Shown here: positions 9,651 through 17,905 of the stretch, one piece after another | Layout: the number at the start of each line of letters is the position of its first letter | Position numbering within the stretch: the stretch's first letter is position 1 | Origin: an uncultured Pelagibacteraceae bacterium | GTDB lineage: Bacteria > Pseudomonadota > Alphaproteobacteria > Pelagibacterales > Pelagibacteraceae | DNA: 64,000 bases | Direction of reading: 5' to 3' | NCBI GenBank assembly: GCA_902559395.1 | Contig: CACEHR010000001.1 | Location: 124,001 to 188,000, forward strand | Made by a program: the position numbers and the translations under genes | Notes under the pieces: model-generated | Databases searched by the model: none | What the model was told of the DNA's origin: nothing | Seen by the model: the letters and a program-made list of their open reading frames with translations, nothing else

Positions 9651-10622
9651 ATGAAATTATTCAAATTATTTATATCTATAATTACTTCAGTATTGTTATT
9701 TGCAAACGTTTCTTTAGCTGAAAAATGGGATATGGCACTCGCTTATGGTGCTGGAAATTTTCATTCTGCTAATGCAACAGAATTTGCAAAGAATGTAACT
9801 GAAAAAAGTGGTGGAAAGCTTACAATTGTTACTCACCCAGGTGGTTCATTATTTAAAGGTGGCGAAATTTTCAGAGCTGTAAGAACAGGTCAAGCACCTA
9901 TCGGTGAAAGATTTATGTCGGCTCTTGGAAAAGAAGACCCTTTATATGAAATTGACTCATTACCTTTCTTAGCAACTACTTATGATGATGCTATGAAATT
10001 ATATGAAGCTTCAAAGCCATATATTGTTAAGAGTCTAGATGAAAAAGGATTGGTATTTCTTTATGCTGTACCATGGCCTGCTCAAGGACTTTACAGTAAA
10101 AAGCAAATTAAAAAAGTTGGTGATCTAAATGGATTAAAGTTTAGAGCATACAATTCTGCAACAATTAGAATTGCGGAGTTAACAGGAATGGCGCCAACTA
10201 AAATTGAAGCAGCTGAAATTAGCCAAGCGTTTTCTACAGGTGCTGTGGAAAGTATGATTACTTCTCCTACAACTGGGAAAAATAGCAAGATTTGGGAAAA
10301 TGGTGTTAAATATTTTTATGATATAGCAGCATGGTTTCCAAAAAATATGATCATAGCTAATAAAGCCGCTTGGAATAAGCTTGATAAAGCTACCCAAGAT
10401 CTAGTAATGAACCAAGCAGCGATTGCTGAAGAAAAAGGTTGGGAATTATCTAAACAAGGTAATACTGGAGACAAGAAAGCTTTAGCAGATGCTGGAATGG
10501 AAGTAGGCGAAGTTAATTCAGCTTTGAAAAAACATTTTGAAAAAGTTGGAGCAACAATGTCTGAAGAATGGAAAGCAAAAGCTGGAGATAGAGGTGCTGC
10601 AGTTTTATCTGCTTACAAATAA
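9651..10622 (+). CDS. dctP: TRAP transporter substrate-binding protein, DctP family
   Basis: A 323-aa periplasmic binding protein with a clear signal peptide (about residues 1-23, cleavage after SLA before EKW). It has the DctP-fold pattern: GAGNFHSANA, PGGSLFKGGE, LNGLKFRAYN and the conserved SQAFSTGAVESMITSP. TRAP systems import organic acids or related solutes using the sodium gradient. The ligand cannot be read from sequence; nearby 5-oxoprolinase genes raise pyroglutamate or similar acids as a guess. A perfect ribosome site and a terminator right after it point to excess production over the membrane subunits. Confidence 0.95.
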   Translation: MKLFKLFISIITSVLLFANVSLAEKWDMALAYGAGNFHSANATEFAKNVTEKSGGKLTIVTHPGGSLFKGGEIFRAVRTGQAPIGERFMSALGKEDPLYEIDSLPFLATTYDDAMKLYEASKPYIVKSLDEKGLVFLYAVPWPAQGLYSKKQIKKVGDLNGLKFRAYNSATIRIAELTGMAPTKIEAAEISQAFSTGAVESMITSPTTGKNSKIWENGVKYFYDIAAWFPKNMIIANKAAWNKLDKATQDLVMNQAAIAEEKGWELSKQGNTGDKKALADAGMEVGEVNSALKKHFEKVGATMSEEWKAKAGDRGAAVLSAYK

Positions 10623-10630
10623 ATAGTCTT

Positions 10631-10666
10631 AAAAAAAAGGCCAACTTGTAGTAAGTTGGCCTTTTT
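10631..10666 (+). terminator. Rho-independent terminator between dctP and dctQ
   Basis: A nine-bp perfect stem (GGCCAACTT at 10639-10647 with AAGTTGGCC at 10653-10661) has a 5-nt loop, an A-run upstream and TTTTT after it. The dctQ ATG follows only 6 bp later. It is the strongest terminator in the window, and it sits inside an apparent operon, so it probably lets a fraction of transcripts through. Confidence 0.93.
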
Positions 10667-10671
10667 ACTAA

Positions 10672-11160
10672 ATGTTTCAATCAATAAATAACAATTTAAA
10701 TAAACTCTATAAATTTTCAGGATATTTAGCTGCTTTTTTTTTAATACTTGTTGCAGTTTTTATTTTAATTGGAATTTCCTCAAGGATTTTTGGTTTTTAC
10801 ATAAGGGGTTTAGCTGAGTACTCAGGTTATTGTATGGCTGCAGCTTCCTTTTATGCTTTAGCGTTTACTTTTGTTGAGGGTGGACATATTCGAATTACCC
10901 TTTTCCTAGAAAAAGCCTCTTCACCTTATAAAAGGTTTTTAGAAATATGGTGTCTGATTGTAGCAACAATTTTTTCAGGTTATTTGTCTTTTTACTTATG
11001 TAAAATGTTACTAATCTCTTATGATTTTCAAGAGAGAAGCGAGGGTGCTGATGAGATCTTGATATGGATTCCTCAAACTAGCGTAGCAATTGGATCTTTA
11101 ATTTTTTTTATAGCTGTTTCACACAAATTTATTTTAACAATTTTAAACAACAATGACTGA
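10672..11160 (+). CDS. dctQ: TRAP transporter small permease, DctQ family
   Basis: A 162-aa protein with four hydrophobic helices (about residues 15-40, 50-70, 90-112, 130-152), the standard DctQ topology. It pairs with DctM in the inner membrane and docks the DctP binding protein. Its start lies just after the dctP terminator, so expression depends on read-through or a promoter inside dctP. Its end overlaps dctM by 8 bp. Confidence 0.93.
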   Translation: MFQSINNNLNKLYKFSGYLAAFFLILVAVFILIGISSRIFGFYIRGLAEYSGYCMAAASFYALAFTFVEGGHIRITLFLEKASSPYKRFLEIWCLIVATIFSGYLSFYLCKMLLISYDFQERSEGADEILIWIPQTSVAIGSLIFFIAVSHKFILTILNNND

Positions 11161-12463
11161 AATATTTCTCATAATATTTTTTATAAGTGTGCTTTTGTTC
11201 TTCCTTGGATCTGGCATCTGGGTAGCTATAAGCATGATAGGAGTTTCTACAATTGGAATGATGTTATTTACTTCAAGACCAGTTGGGGATGCAATGGCAA
11301 CTACAATATGGGGTACCTCATCATCATGGACATTAACAGCTTTACCATTGTTTGTTTGGATGGGTGAAATATTATTTAGGACCAAGTTATCTGAAAATTT
11401 ATTTGCCGGACTCTCACCATGGATGCAAAAATTACCTGGTGGATTAATTCATGTAAATGTTGTTGGATGTGCACTTTTTGCAGCAATATCAGGCTCTTCA
11501 GCAGCAACTGTTGCAACAGTAGGCAAGATGTCTATCCCAGAACTAAGAAAAAGAAAATATCCAGAAAAAATTTTGTTAGGCAGTCTAGCAGGCTCAGGAA
11601 CCTTAGGACTTCTTATACCTCCTTCAATAATATTAATAATTTATGGAGTTACAGTTCAAGAGTCTATTGCAAAGCTATTTATTGCAGGAATTATTCCAGG
11701 GATAATGATTGCGCTTATATTTATGTCTTACGTGATCATTTGGTCTTTAATAAATAAAAAAAACATGCCAAAGTATGTTGAAAATTTCTCTTTTCTAGAA
11801 AAAATAAAAAAATCCAAACAATTATTACCAGTAATTATTTTAATATCAGCTGTGATTGGATCAATATACACTGGAATTGCAACAGCGACTGAGGCTGCCT
11901 CTTTAGGTGTAGTAGGGGCTTTAATTTTATCTTACTTTCAAAAGAGTTTAACTATTGAAACATTTAAACAATCTTTGTTAGGAGCAACTAAAACATCCTG
12001 TATGATTGCTTTTATTTTAGCTGGCTCTACATTTTTATCATTAGCCATGGGATTTACTGGTCTTCCAAGAAATTTAGCTATTTGGATACAAAACATGGAA
12101 TTATCTCCTTATGTACTAATTTTTGTTTTAATGATTTTTTATATTATTCTTGGAATGTTTCTTGATGGAATTTCAGCAGTAGTATTAACAATGGCAATCA
12201 TTGAACCAATGATTAGACAAGCTGGTTTCGATATGATTTGGTTTGGTATATTTTTAGTTATTGTAGTTGAGATGGCTCAAATCACACCCCCTGTAGGATT
12301 TAATTTATTCGTATTACAAGGAATGGCTAACAAAGATATGGGATTTATTGCAAGGAGCGCATTCCCATTGTTTATGTTAATGATCCTTGCAGTAATTCTT
12401 GTTGTTATCTTTCCAGAGATAGCTTTATGGATGCCACAACAAATGGTTCAAAATATTAATTAA
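11153..12463 (+). CDS. dctM: TRAP transporter large permease, DctM family
   Basis: A 436-aa membrane protein with 12 or more hydrophobic segments and DctM signatures: WTLTALPLFVWMGEIL, AISGSSAATVATVGKMSIPELRKRKY, GTLGLLIPPSIILIIYG and VVEMAQITPPVGFNLFVLQG. It forms the sodium-coupled translocation path of the TRAP system with DctQ. The start overlaps dctQ by 8 bp. It converges with the TPR gene at 12460, overlapping by 4 bp. Confidence 0.95.
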   Translation: MTEIFLIIFFISVLLFFLGSGIWVAISMIGVSTIGMMLFTSRPVGDAMATTIWGTSSSWTLTALPLFVWMGEILFRTKLSENLFAGLSPWMQKLPGGLIHVNVVGCALFAAISGSSAATVATVGKMSIPELRKRKYPEKILLGSLAGSGTLGLLIPPSIILIIYGVTVQESIAKLFIAGIIPGIMIALIFMSYVIIWSLINKKNMPKYVENFSFLEKIKKSKQLLPVIILISAVIGSIYTGIATATEAASLGVVGALILSYFQKSLTIETFKQSLLGATKTSCMIAFILAGSTFLSLAMGFTGLPRNLAIWIQNMELSPYVLIFVLMIFYIILGMFLDGISAVVLTMAIIEPMIRQAGFDMIWFGIFLVIVVEMAQITPPVGFNLFVLQGMANKDMGFIARSAFPLFMLMILAVILVVIFPEIALWMPQQMVQNIN

Positions 12464-12945
12464 TATTTTGATTTTTTTGTACCATCAATAATTTGTTTTA
12501 ATTCTGTATATTCTTTACAATTACAGTTTTCTAATATTTTTAATCTTTCTTTAGCTAAATCTAATCTGTTTGTCGCAACATATAACTCACCCAAATATTC
12601 ATTTATGCCTATATGATTAGGTTCAATTTCTAGACCCTGTAGATAATATTTTTCGCCATTCTCGTAATCACCAAGTTTTCGAGTAGTAAAACCTAAATAA
12701 TTCAAAGTATCAGCTTTGTTAGGTTTTTCTGAATTAGACTTCAAAAGTAGTTTTTGAGCTTTAGCATATCTTTTTTTTGCTTTCTCAAGCTTTCCCTTTG
12801 CTTCATACTTTTTTGCAAAATTTATTGATTGTACTGCCTTATCATAATTTGATTTTACTTTTGTAGAAGTAGAGTCTGATCCTGCAGAAAAAGAGTTTGT
12901 TGTAAATAACGTCAAAATCAAAAATACAAATATTTTTTTAATCAT
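12460..12945 (-). CDS. Exported TPR-repeat protein
   Basis: A 161-aa protein with a signal peptide (IFVFLILTLFTTNSFS, cleavage near residue 21) and tetratricopeptide repeats, clearest at about residues 85-150 (ADTLNYLGFTTRKLGDYENGEKYYLQGLE-type, then HIGINEYLGELYVATNRLDLAKERL). A CNCKEY segment near the end has two cysteines. It overlaps the end of pxpA by 8 bp and is probably co-transcribed with it. No specific function is recognisable. Confidence 0.75.
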   Translation of the reverse strand: MIKKIFVFLILTLFTTNSFSAGSDSTSTKVKSNYDKAVQSINFAKKYEAKGKLEKAKKRYAKAQKLLLKSNSEKPNKADTLNYLGFTTRKLGDYENGEKYYLQGLEIEPNHIGINEYLGELYVATNRLDLAKERLKILENCNCKEYTELKQIIDGTKKSKY

Positions 12946-13717
12946 TTATAAATTTCTCCATTTTATTTAAAGGTTTTAGTTTTAATCCGTTTTCTATCAG
13001 GTTTTTTCTAATTGATATTGCTGTAGATAACGAGCTATCGTTATCTCCATGTATGCATACCGAGTCTATTTCACAAGGTATCTGCTTTCCACTGTGACAA
13101 TTAAGTGACTGATTTTTAACCATATTTAATACATGTTTTTTAGCTTCTTCTGGATCCGTAATTAGAGCATGTGATTTTTTTCTAGAAACCAAGTTGCCAT
13201 CGTCCTCATAATTCCTATCTGCAAAAATCTCACAAGCAATACGCATGTTTATTTTTTTGGCTGCTTCTTCCATTTTAGACCCTGTAGGAACCAGATAAAT
13301 TAAATCTTTACTAATCTCGTTTATGACTTTTGCCAAAGTAGTAGCTAAATCTATATCCTCACAAGCCATGTTGTTTAATGCACCGTGTGGTTTTATATGA
13401 GTAACATTTTCTCCATGATCTTGAGCAATTTTTTGAAGAATTTCATATTGATCAATAATCAACTGTCTTACTTCGGAAGGTGGAAGATTCATTCTTTGTC
13501 TTCCAAAATTTTCAGGATCATTAAAAGAAGGGTGTGCTCCAATACTAACACCATTTTTTTTTGAAATTTGAACTACTTGTTTCATGGTTTCTTCATCACC
13601 TGCATGATAACCACATGCGATATTTGCAGAATTAACTATTTCTAGTAAGTCTGGATCATACTTATTTGAATGATGTTTTGATTTTTCACCTAAATCACAA
13701 TTTATATTAATTTCCAT
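12938..13717 (-). CDS. pxpA: 5-oxoprolinase subunit A (LamB/YcsF family)
   Basis: PxpA works with PxpB and PxpC to open 5-oxoproline (pyroglutamate) to glutamate with ATP. The protein shows the LamB/YcsF signatures INCDLGE, SANIACGYHAGDE, IGAHPSFND, HIKPHGALNNMA and CIHGDN. I place the start at ATG 13717 (MEININCDLGE); the frame can extend to 13741, but the family begins at this methionine and the longer form would overlap the divergent pxpB region. It is divergent from pxpB-pxpC across 27 bp, which keeps the three subunits under shared control. Confidence 0.95.
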   Translation of the reverse strand: MEININCDLGEKSKHHSNKYDPDLLEIVNSANIACGYHAGDEETMKQVVQISKKNGVSIGAHPSFNDPENFGRQRMNLPPSEVRQLIIDQYEILQKIAQDHGENVTHIKPHGALNNMACEDIDLATTLAKVINEISKDLIYLVPTGSKMEEAAKKINMRIACEIFADRNYEDDGNLVSRKKSHALITDPEEAKKHVLNMVKNQSLNCHSGKQIPCEIDSVCIHGDNDSSLSTAISIRKNLIENGLKLKPLNKMEKFIND

Positions 13718-13725
13718 AGTCTCTA

Positions 13726-13741
13726 ATGTTAAGTATAACAT
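13726..13741. promoter_or_regulatory. Perfect 16-bp dyad in the pxpA/pxpB divergent gap
   Basis: ATGTTA (13726-13731), a 4-nt centre AGTA, and TAACAT (13736-13741) form a perfect inverted repeat in the 27 bp between the two divergent start codons. It overlaps -10-like boxes in both directions: TATAAC at 13734-13739 for pxpB and TATACT (minus strand of 13732-13737) for pxpA. The geometry suits a dimeric regulator controlling both promoters; the regulator is not in this window. Confidence 0.55.
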
Positions 13742-13744
13742 GTC

Positions 13745-14419
13745 ATGATAAAAAATATATCAAATCTTGGTGACGCAGCTTTGTACTGTGATTTTGGTAA
13801 CGAAGTAAACAAATCAATTAATTCACAAGTAATAAAATATTTTAAAACCATTAAAGAAAAAAAATTTGAAGGGATAAATAATTTAACACCTTCGTATAAT
13901 AAATTAATCATTTCTTATGATCTAAAAAAAACAACTTTTAAAGAAGTTAAAAAATTTATAGAAAAAGTTAATATTGAAGACTTAGAAAAAACAAACTCTA
14001 AAACATTAGAAATACCAGTTTGTTGTCACGAAAATTTCTCTATGGATATTAAAAGATTGGAAGAAATATTAAAATTAAGCAGAGAAAAAATTTTAGAGAA
14101 TTTTTTAAATAAGGAATATTTCTGTTACATGACAGGTTTTATTGCTGGCATGCCTTTTCTTGGCGATTTAGATGAGAATATACGAGCGCAACGTTTAGAA
14201 ACTCCAAGAGTAAAAGTGCCTAAGGGATCTGTTGCTTTAACTGAACAATTTGCAAATATTTATACATTTGAAAGTCCAGGTGGATGGAATATTTTAGGGA
14301 ATACACCTTTGGATGTTTTTGATAGCTCAAAAGAAGATAAACCTAATCTAATTAACCCAGGAGATATAGTAATTTTCAAGGAAATTTCTTTAGATCAGTA
14401 CAAAAATTATAATGAGTAG
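13745..14419 (+). CDS. pxpB: 5-oxoprolinase subunit B (KipI-like)
   Basis: A 224-aa PxpB/KipI-family protein. The signature block lies at about residues 125-195: GFIAGMPFLG, then RVKVPKGSVAL, IYTFESPGGWNILGNTP and VFD. With PxpC it forms the ATP-dependent part of prokaryotic 5-oxoprolinase. If the -10 box in the divergent gap is used, the transcript would begin close to the ATG (leaderless or nearly so). The end overlaps pxpC by 8 bp. Confidence 0.93.
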   Translation: MIKNISNLGDAALYCDFGNEVNKSINSQVIKYFKTIKEKKFEGINNLTPSYNKLIISYDLKKTTFKEVKKFIEKVNIEDLEKTNSKTLEIPVCCHENFSMDIKRLEEILKLSREKILENFLNKEYFCYMTGFIAGMPFLGDLDENIRAQRLETPRVKVPKGSVALTEQFANIYTFESPGGWNILGNTPLDVFDSSKEDKPNLINPGDIVIFKEISLDQYKNYNE

Positions 14420-15356
14420 TAATTATTTTGATATAATAAGACCAGGAATTAACACTACCTTTCAAGATAAAGGCAGGGATCATCTTTATCATATTGGTAT
14501 CCCATTTAGTGGTGCTATGGATAATAGAAATTATCTTATAGCTAATAAACTTGTTAATAACAATTTAGACTCTGCAGTGATAGAGTTTGCATATCAAGGT
14601 CCTCATATAAAATATTCAGGAGAAAAAATTAATTTTGCTGTCACTGGAGATGTAATTTTTTCAATTAAAAAAAAAGATGTTGAAATTGAGGGTAAATGTT
14701 ACGAAAGTTATCAAATTGAAAATGGAGATGAGGTAAATATCATATCTACAAATAAATCAGTCTATGGATATTTAGCGCTAGGCGGAGTGTTCGATTTAAA
14801 GTTTCAATGGAATAGTTGTTCTATAAACACAAAAGCAAATATTGGATCTAATGATGGAAAAAAATTTGATGTAGGGCAAAGAATTAATCTTAAAAAAATA
14901 AATTCAAATAAGGATATTAAAAAAACTAATTACATTAATACTAAAATAGAAAACATAAGAGTGATTAAAGGTACTAATTTTGATTACTTTTCCGAGGAAG
15001 GTAAAAAAGTCTTTTATGAAAAGGAATTCACAGTATCGAAACTTTCAGACAGAATGGGTATGAGACTAGAAGGCCCTAAAATAGATAATATTGTGAATAC
15101 TAATATAAAATCAGAGGGTTTGATTAAAGGTGTAATCCAAGTACCTGCAGATGGAAATCCAATTATAATGCTTTCAGATCATGGTACTATTGGCGGTTAT
15201 CCAAAAATTGGAGTTGTGGCTAGTGTCGACTATGACCGATTAGTACAGATGTCTCCTGGTTCAAAAATAAAATTTAAAGAAATTAATTTATCTGATGCAG
15301 AGACTTTGTTTAAGCTATATGAAATGGAAACTCAAAATTTACTTTCACAAATTTAA
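14412..15356 (+). CDS. pxpC: 5-oxoprolinase subunit C (KipA-like)
   Basis: A 314-aa biotin-dependent-carboxyltransferase-like (KipA/PxpC) protein: IIRPGINTTFQDKGRDHLY, GIPFSGAMDNRNYLIANKLVNN, and the C-terminal IQVPADGNPIIMLSDHGTIGGYPKIG block. It completes the PxpABC complex that recycles pyroglutamate, which forms spontaneously from glutamine and in glutathione turnover. It overlaps pxpB by 8 bp, and its TAA shares a base with the next ATG. Confidence 0.94.
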   Translation: MSSNYFDIIRPGINTTFQDKGRDHLYHIGIPFSGAMDNRNYLIANKLVNNNLDSAVIEFAYQGPHIKYSGEKINFAVTGDVIFSIKKKDVEIEGKCYESYQIENGDEVNIISTNKSVYGYLALGGVFDLKFQWNSCSINTKANIGSNDGKKFDVGQRINLKKINSNKDIKKTNYINTKIENIRVIKGTNFDYFSEEGKKVFYEKEFTVSKLSDRMGMRLEGPKIDNIVNTNIKSEGLIKGVIQVPADGNPIIMLSDHGTIGGYPKIGVVASVDYDRLVQMSPGSKIKFKEINLSDAETLFKLYEMETQNLLSQI

Positions 15357-16228
15357 TGAATTTTTTATCAAAAATACCAGGTCCTTTTTTAGTTTTTTTA
15401 GGAGCTTGTGCGTTAAGTTTTGGAGGTTTAATCGTTAAGTCTTTCGAGGGATCTACACTTTGGCAAATATTATTTTGGAGATCACTTTTCTTTATTGGAG
15501 TAATTACAATTTTTTTAATATTTACTTATAAAGGAAAAATTTTTAGTGCTCTTTATAAATCTGGAATTCCAGGTTTATTTGGAGGTATAATTTTATCCAT
15601 TGGATTTGCTAGCTATGTATTTGCTATGTACGAAACAACAGTAGCTAATGCAAATTTTATAATACAAACCCAAGCTTTGTTTTTAGCAATTTTTGGTTAT
15701 GTTTTTTTAAAAGAAAAAATTTCAAAAATTACATTAACTTGTATTATTACAGCAGTAGCAGGTATCATTTTAATGTTGGGAAGTTCACTAACACCAGGTC
15801 AAATGACTGGAAACTTAGTTGCATTCATTATGCCGATATCGTTTGCAATCTTAATTTTAATAGTCAGAAAATACCCAAAAGTCGACATGATACCTTTACA
15901 ACTGGTTGCTGGAATTTTTGCTACGTTAATAGGTTTGTTTATGTCACCGAGTATTTTGGTTTCAACAAATGATATTTTTTTAGGTTTTATTGCAGGATTT
16001 TTTCAAGTTGGACTTGGCTTTATACTTATAACAATTGGAGCAAGATCAACTCCTTCAGCATTTGTTGGAATCATTATGTTAACCGAAGCTGTCTTAGGAC
16101 CTATGTGGGCATGGATGTTTGCAAATGAAAACCCGCCACTCATAGTGCTTTTTGGGGGAGCTGTGGTTATAACAGCAGTGGTTATACAGTTTTTGTCCCC
16201 ATTACTTGTCAAAAAGGTAGCTAAATAA
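15356..16228 (+). CDS. EamA/DMT-family transporter
   Basis: A 290-aa protein with ten predicted membrane helices in two EamA repeats. Helix 4/5 has ANANFIIQTQALFLAIFGYVFLKEKIS, and the second repeat ends IIMLTEAVLGPMWAWMF, typical of drug/metabolite transporters. It is translationally coupled to pxpC (overlapping TAATG), so its substrate may relate to 5-oxoproline or an amino acid, but this family is too broad to say. It is one of three DMT paralogues in the window. Confidence 0.88.
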   Translation: MNFLSKIPGPFLVFLGACALSFGGLIVKSFEGSTLWQILFWRSLFFIGVITIFLIFTYKGKIFSALYKSGIPGLFGGIILSIGFASYVFAMYETTVANANFIIQTQALFLAIFGYVFLKEKISKITLTCIITAVAGIILMLGSSLTPGQMTGNLVAFIMPISFAILILIVRKYPKVDMIPLQLVAGIFATLIGLFMSPSILVSTNDIFLGFIAGFFQVGLGFILITIGARSTPSAFVGIIMLTEAVLGPMWAWMFANENPPLIVLFGGAVVITAVVIQFLSPLLVKKVAK

Positions 16229-16266
16229 ATTTCACATAAACATTTTAAATGTGCTATAAATTTATA

Positions 16267-16336
16267 TACGGGAGAGACTACTTTTGTAGCGCCGAAGGAG
16301 CAACCACCCCGGAAACTCTCAGGCAAAAGGACCGTA
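16267..16336 (+). promoter_or_regulatory. Glycine riboswitch, aptamer 1
   Basis: P1 pairs TACGG (16267-16271) with CCGTA (16332-16336). Inside are the conserved GGGAGAG arm, the GCGCCGAAGGAGCAA core and CUCAGGCAAAAGGACC. It is the first of two tandem glycine-binding domains before gcvT. Confidence 0.95.
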
Positions 16337-16343
16337 CATATTA

Positions 16344-16421
16344 ACTCTGGAAAGAGAATTATTCTCGCCGAAGGAGCAAATCTCTCAGGCACCAAGACAG
16401 AGGGGGCACAAAAGAGTTAAT
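16344..16421 (+). promoter_or_regulatory. Glycine riboswitch, aptamer 2 and expression platform
   Basis: P1 pairs CTCTG (16345-16349) with CAGAG (16398-16402); the core again has CGCCGAAGGAGCAA and CUCUCAGGCACCAAGACAG. TTAACTCT (16341-16348) is also exactly complementary to AGAGTTAA (16413-16420), just before the ATG at 16422. The two helices share 16345-16348 and exclude each other. Glycine binding would favour P1 and free the AGAG ribosome site; without glycine the alternative helix would hide it. That reads as a translational ON switch for gcvTHP. Confidence 0.9.
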
Positions 16422-17525
16422 ATGGAAATAAAAAAAACATCGCTAAATAAACTTCATCAAAGTAACAACGCAAAGTTTGTTGAATTCGCTGGTTATGAAA
16501 TGCCTATTCAGTATAGCAAAGGTATTATTGAAGAACATAAATTCACAAGATCGCATTCTGGAATTTTTGATGTATCTCATATGGGCCAGCTATTCATATA
16601 TGGCGATGAAAATTTAACAGAAGAATTAGAAAAAATTTTTCCATTAGATTTAAAAAATCTAAAACAAAACTGCTCTAAGTATAGTTTTTTGATGAATGAG
16701 GAAGCAGGAATTTATGATGATTTAATCATCACTAAAATAGAGGAAGGGTATTTAATTATCTTAAACGCTGCATGCAAAGATAAAGATTTTGAGATTTTAT
16801 CTAATTTACTAGGTTCAAAATTTAAAATGAATTTAGATAACAATAGATCTTTGATAGCTATTCAAGGACCTAAATCTGTTGAAATTTTAAACTCAATTAT
16901 AAATGGGGTTGATCAACTAAATTTTATGACAGGAAATTGGTTTGACTCTGATAACCAAAAATTATTTATCACAAGATCAGGTTATACAGGGGAGGATGGA
17001 TTTGAAATTTCAATTTCTAACGATAAAGCTGAAAATTTCGTTGAAAATTTAATAGAAAAGGGAGCACAACTTATAGGACTTGGGGCAAGAGATACCTTGA
17101 GATTAGAAGCTGGATTATGTTTATATGGTCACGAATTAGATATTAATAAAACACCAGTTGAGGCAAACCTTAGATGGGCAATCTCAAAATCTAGATTATC
17201 AAACGGGGGTTTTATTGGATCGAAAAAAATTATGAACCAAATGCAAGATGGAGCAAGCCAAATAAGAGTAGGGATTAAACCTGAAGGTAGATTGATTGCT
17301 AGAGAAAAAACTAAAATATTTGATGATACAGATACACAAATCGGCGAGATAACTAGTGGCACGTTTGGACCAAGTGTAAATGGTCCTATTGCGATGGGTT
17401 ATGTTAATAAAGATTTTTCTAAAGTTGATACTAAAATTTTGCTTGAGGTAAGAGGAAAAAAACATCCAGCAAATGTTTGCACATTACCATTTTATAAAAA
17501 AAATTATGTGAAAGGAGTAAATTAA
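16422..17525 (+). CDS. gcvT: Aminomethyltransferase, glycine cleavage T protein
   Basis: A 367-aa T protein that moves the methylene group from aminomethyl-lipoyl-GcvH to tetrahydrofolate, releasing ammonia. Signatures: [19 protein letters not shown], the [12 protein letters not shown] block, [35 protein letters not shown]. It is first in gcvT-gcvH-gcvP, directly under the tandem glycine riboswitch. The stop overlaps the gcvH start by one base. Confidence 0.97.
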   Translation: MEIKKTSLNKLHQSNNAKFVEFAGYEMPIQYSKGIIEEHKFTRSHSGIFDVSHMGQLFIYGDENLTEELEKIFPLDLKNLKQNCSKYSFLMNEEAGIYDDLIITKIEEGYLIILNAACKDKDFEILSNLLGSKFKMNLDNNRSLIAIQGPKSVEILNSIINGVDQLNFMTGNWFDSDNQKLFITRSGYTGEDGFEISISNDKAENFVENLIEKGAQLIGLGARDTLRLEAGLCLYGHELDINKTPVEANLRWAISKSRLSNGGFIGSKKIMNQMQDGASQIRVGIKPEGRLIAREKTKIFDDTDTQIGEITSGTFGPSVNGPIAMGYVNKDFSKVDTKILLEVRGKKHPANVCTLPFYKKNYVKGVN

Positions 17526-17905
17526 TGAGTGAAGTAAAATTTTCAAAAGAACATGAGTGGATTACTTTAGAGGGAGATGTAGCCACAATAGGAATTACAA
17601 AACATGCAACAGAAATGCTTGGCGACATCGTTTTTGCAGAACTTCCTGAAAAAGGATCTAATGTTGAAAAAGATGGTACCGCAGGAGTAGTAGAGTCTAC
17701 GAAAGCTGCTAGTGATGTTTATACTCCAGTTAGTGGTGAAGTAGTAGATACTAATCAAGCTATTGTAGATGATCCTTCTAAAATTAATGAAGATCCAGAG
17801 GGTTCAGCATGGTTTTTTAAACTTAAAATGAAAGATCAATCTGAAATGGATAGCCTAATGAACAAAGAAGAATACGATAAATTTACAAAGGAGAGTGCTA
17901 GCTAA
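17525..17905 (+). CDS. gcvH: Glycine cleavage H protein (lipoyl carrier)
   Basis: A 126-aa H protein that shuttles the aminomethyl intermediate between P, T and L proteins. The lipoylated lysine lies in [19 protein letters not shown] (about residue 60), and [17 protein letters not shown] is the usual N-terminus. One-base overlaps on both sides (TAATG) show tight coupling with gcvT and gcvP. The L protein is not in this window. Confidence 0.97.
   Translation: MSEVKFSKEHEWITLEGDVATIGITKHATEMLGDIVFAELPEKGSNVEKDGTAGVVESTKAASDVYTPVSGEVVDTNQAIVDDPSKINEDPEGSAWFFKLKMKDQSEMDSLMNKEEYDKFTKESAS

Noticed and set aside
16003-16395. Minus-strand gene across the riboswitch
   Set aside because: It is antisense to the DMT gene end and to a well-defined tandem aptamer.
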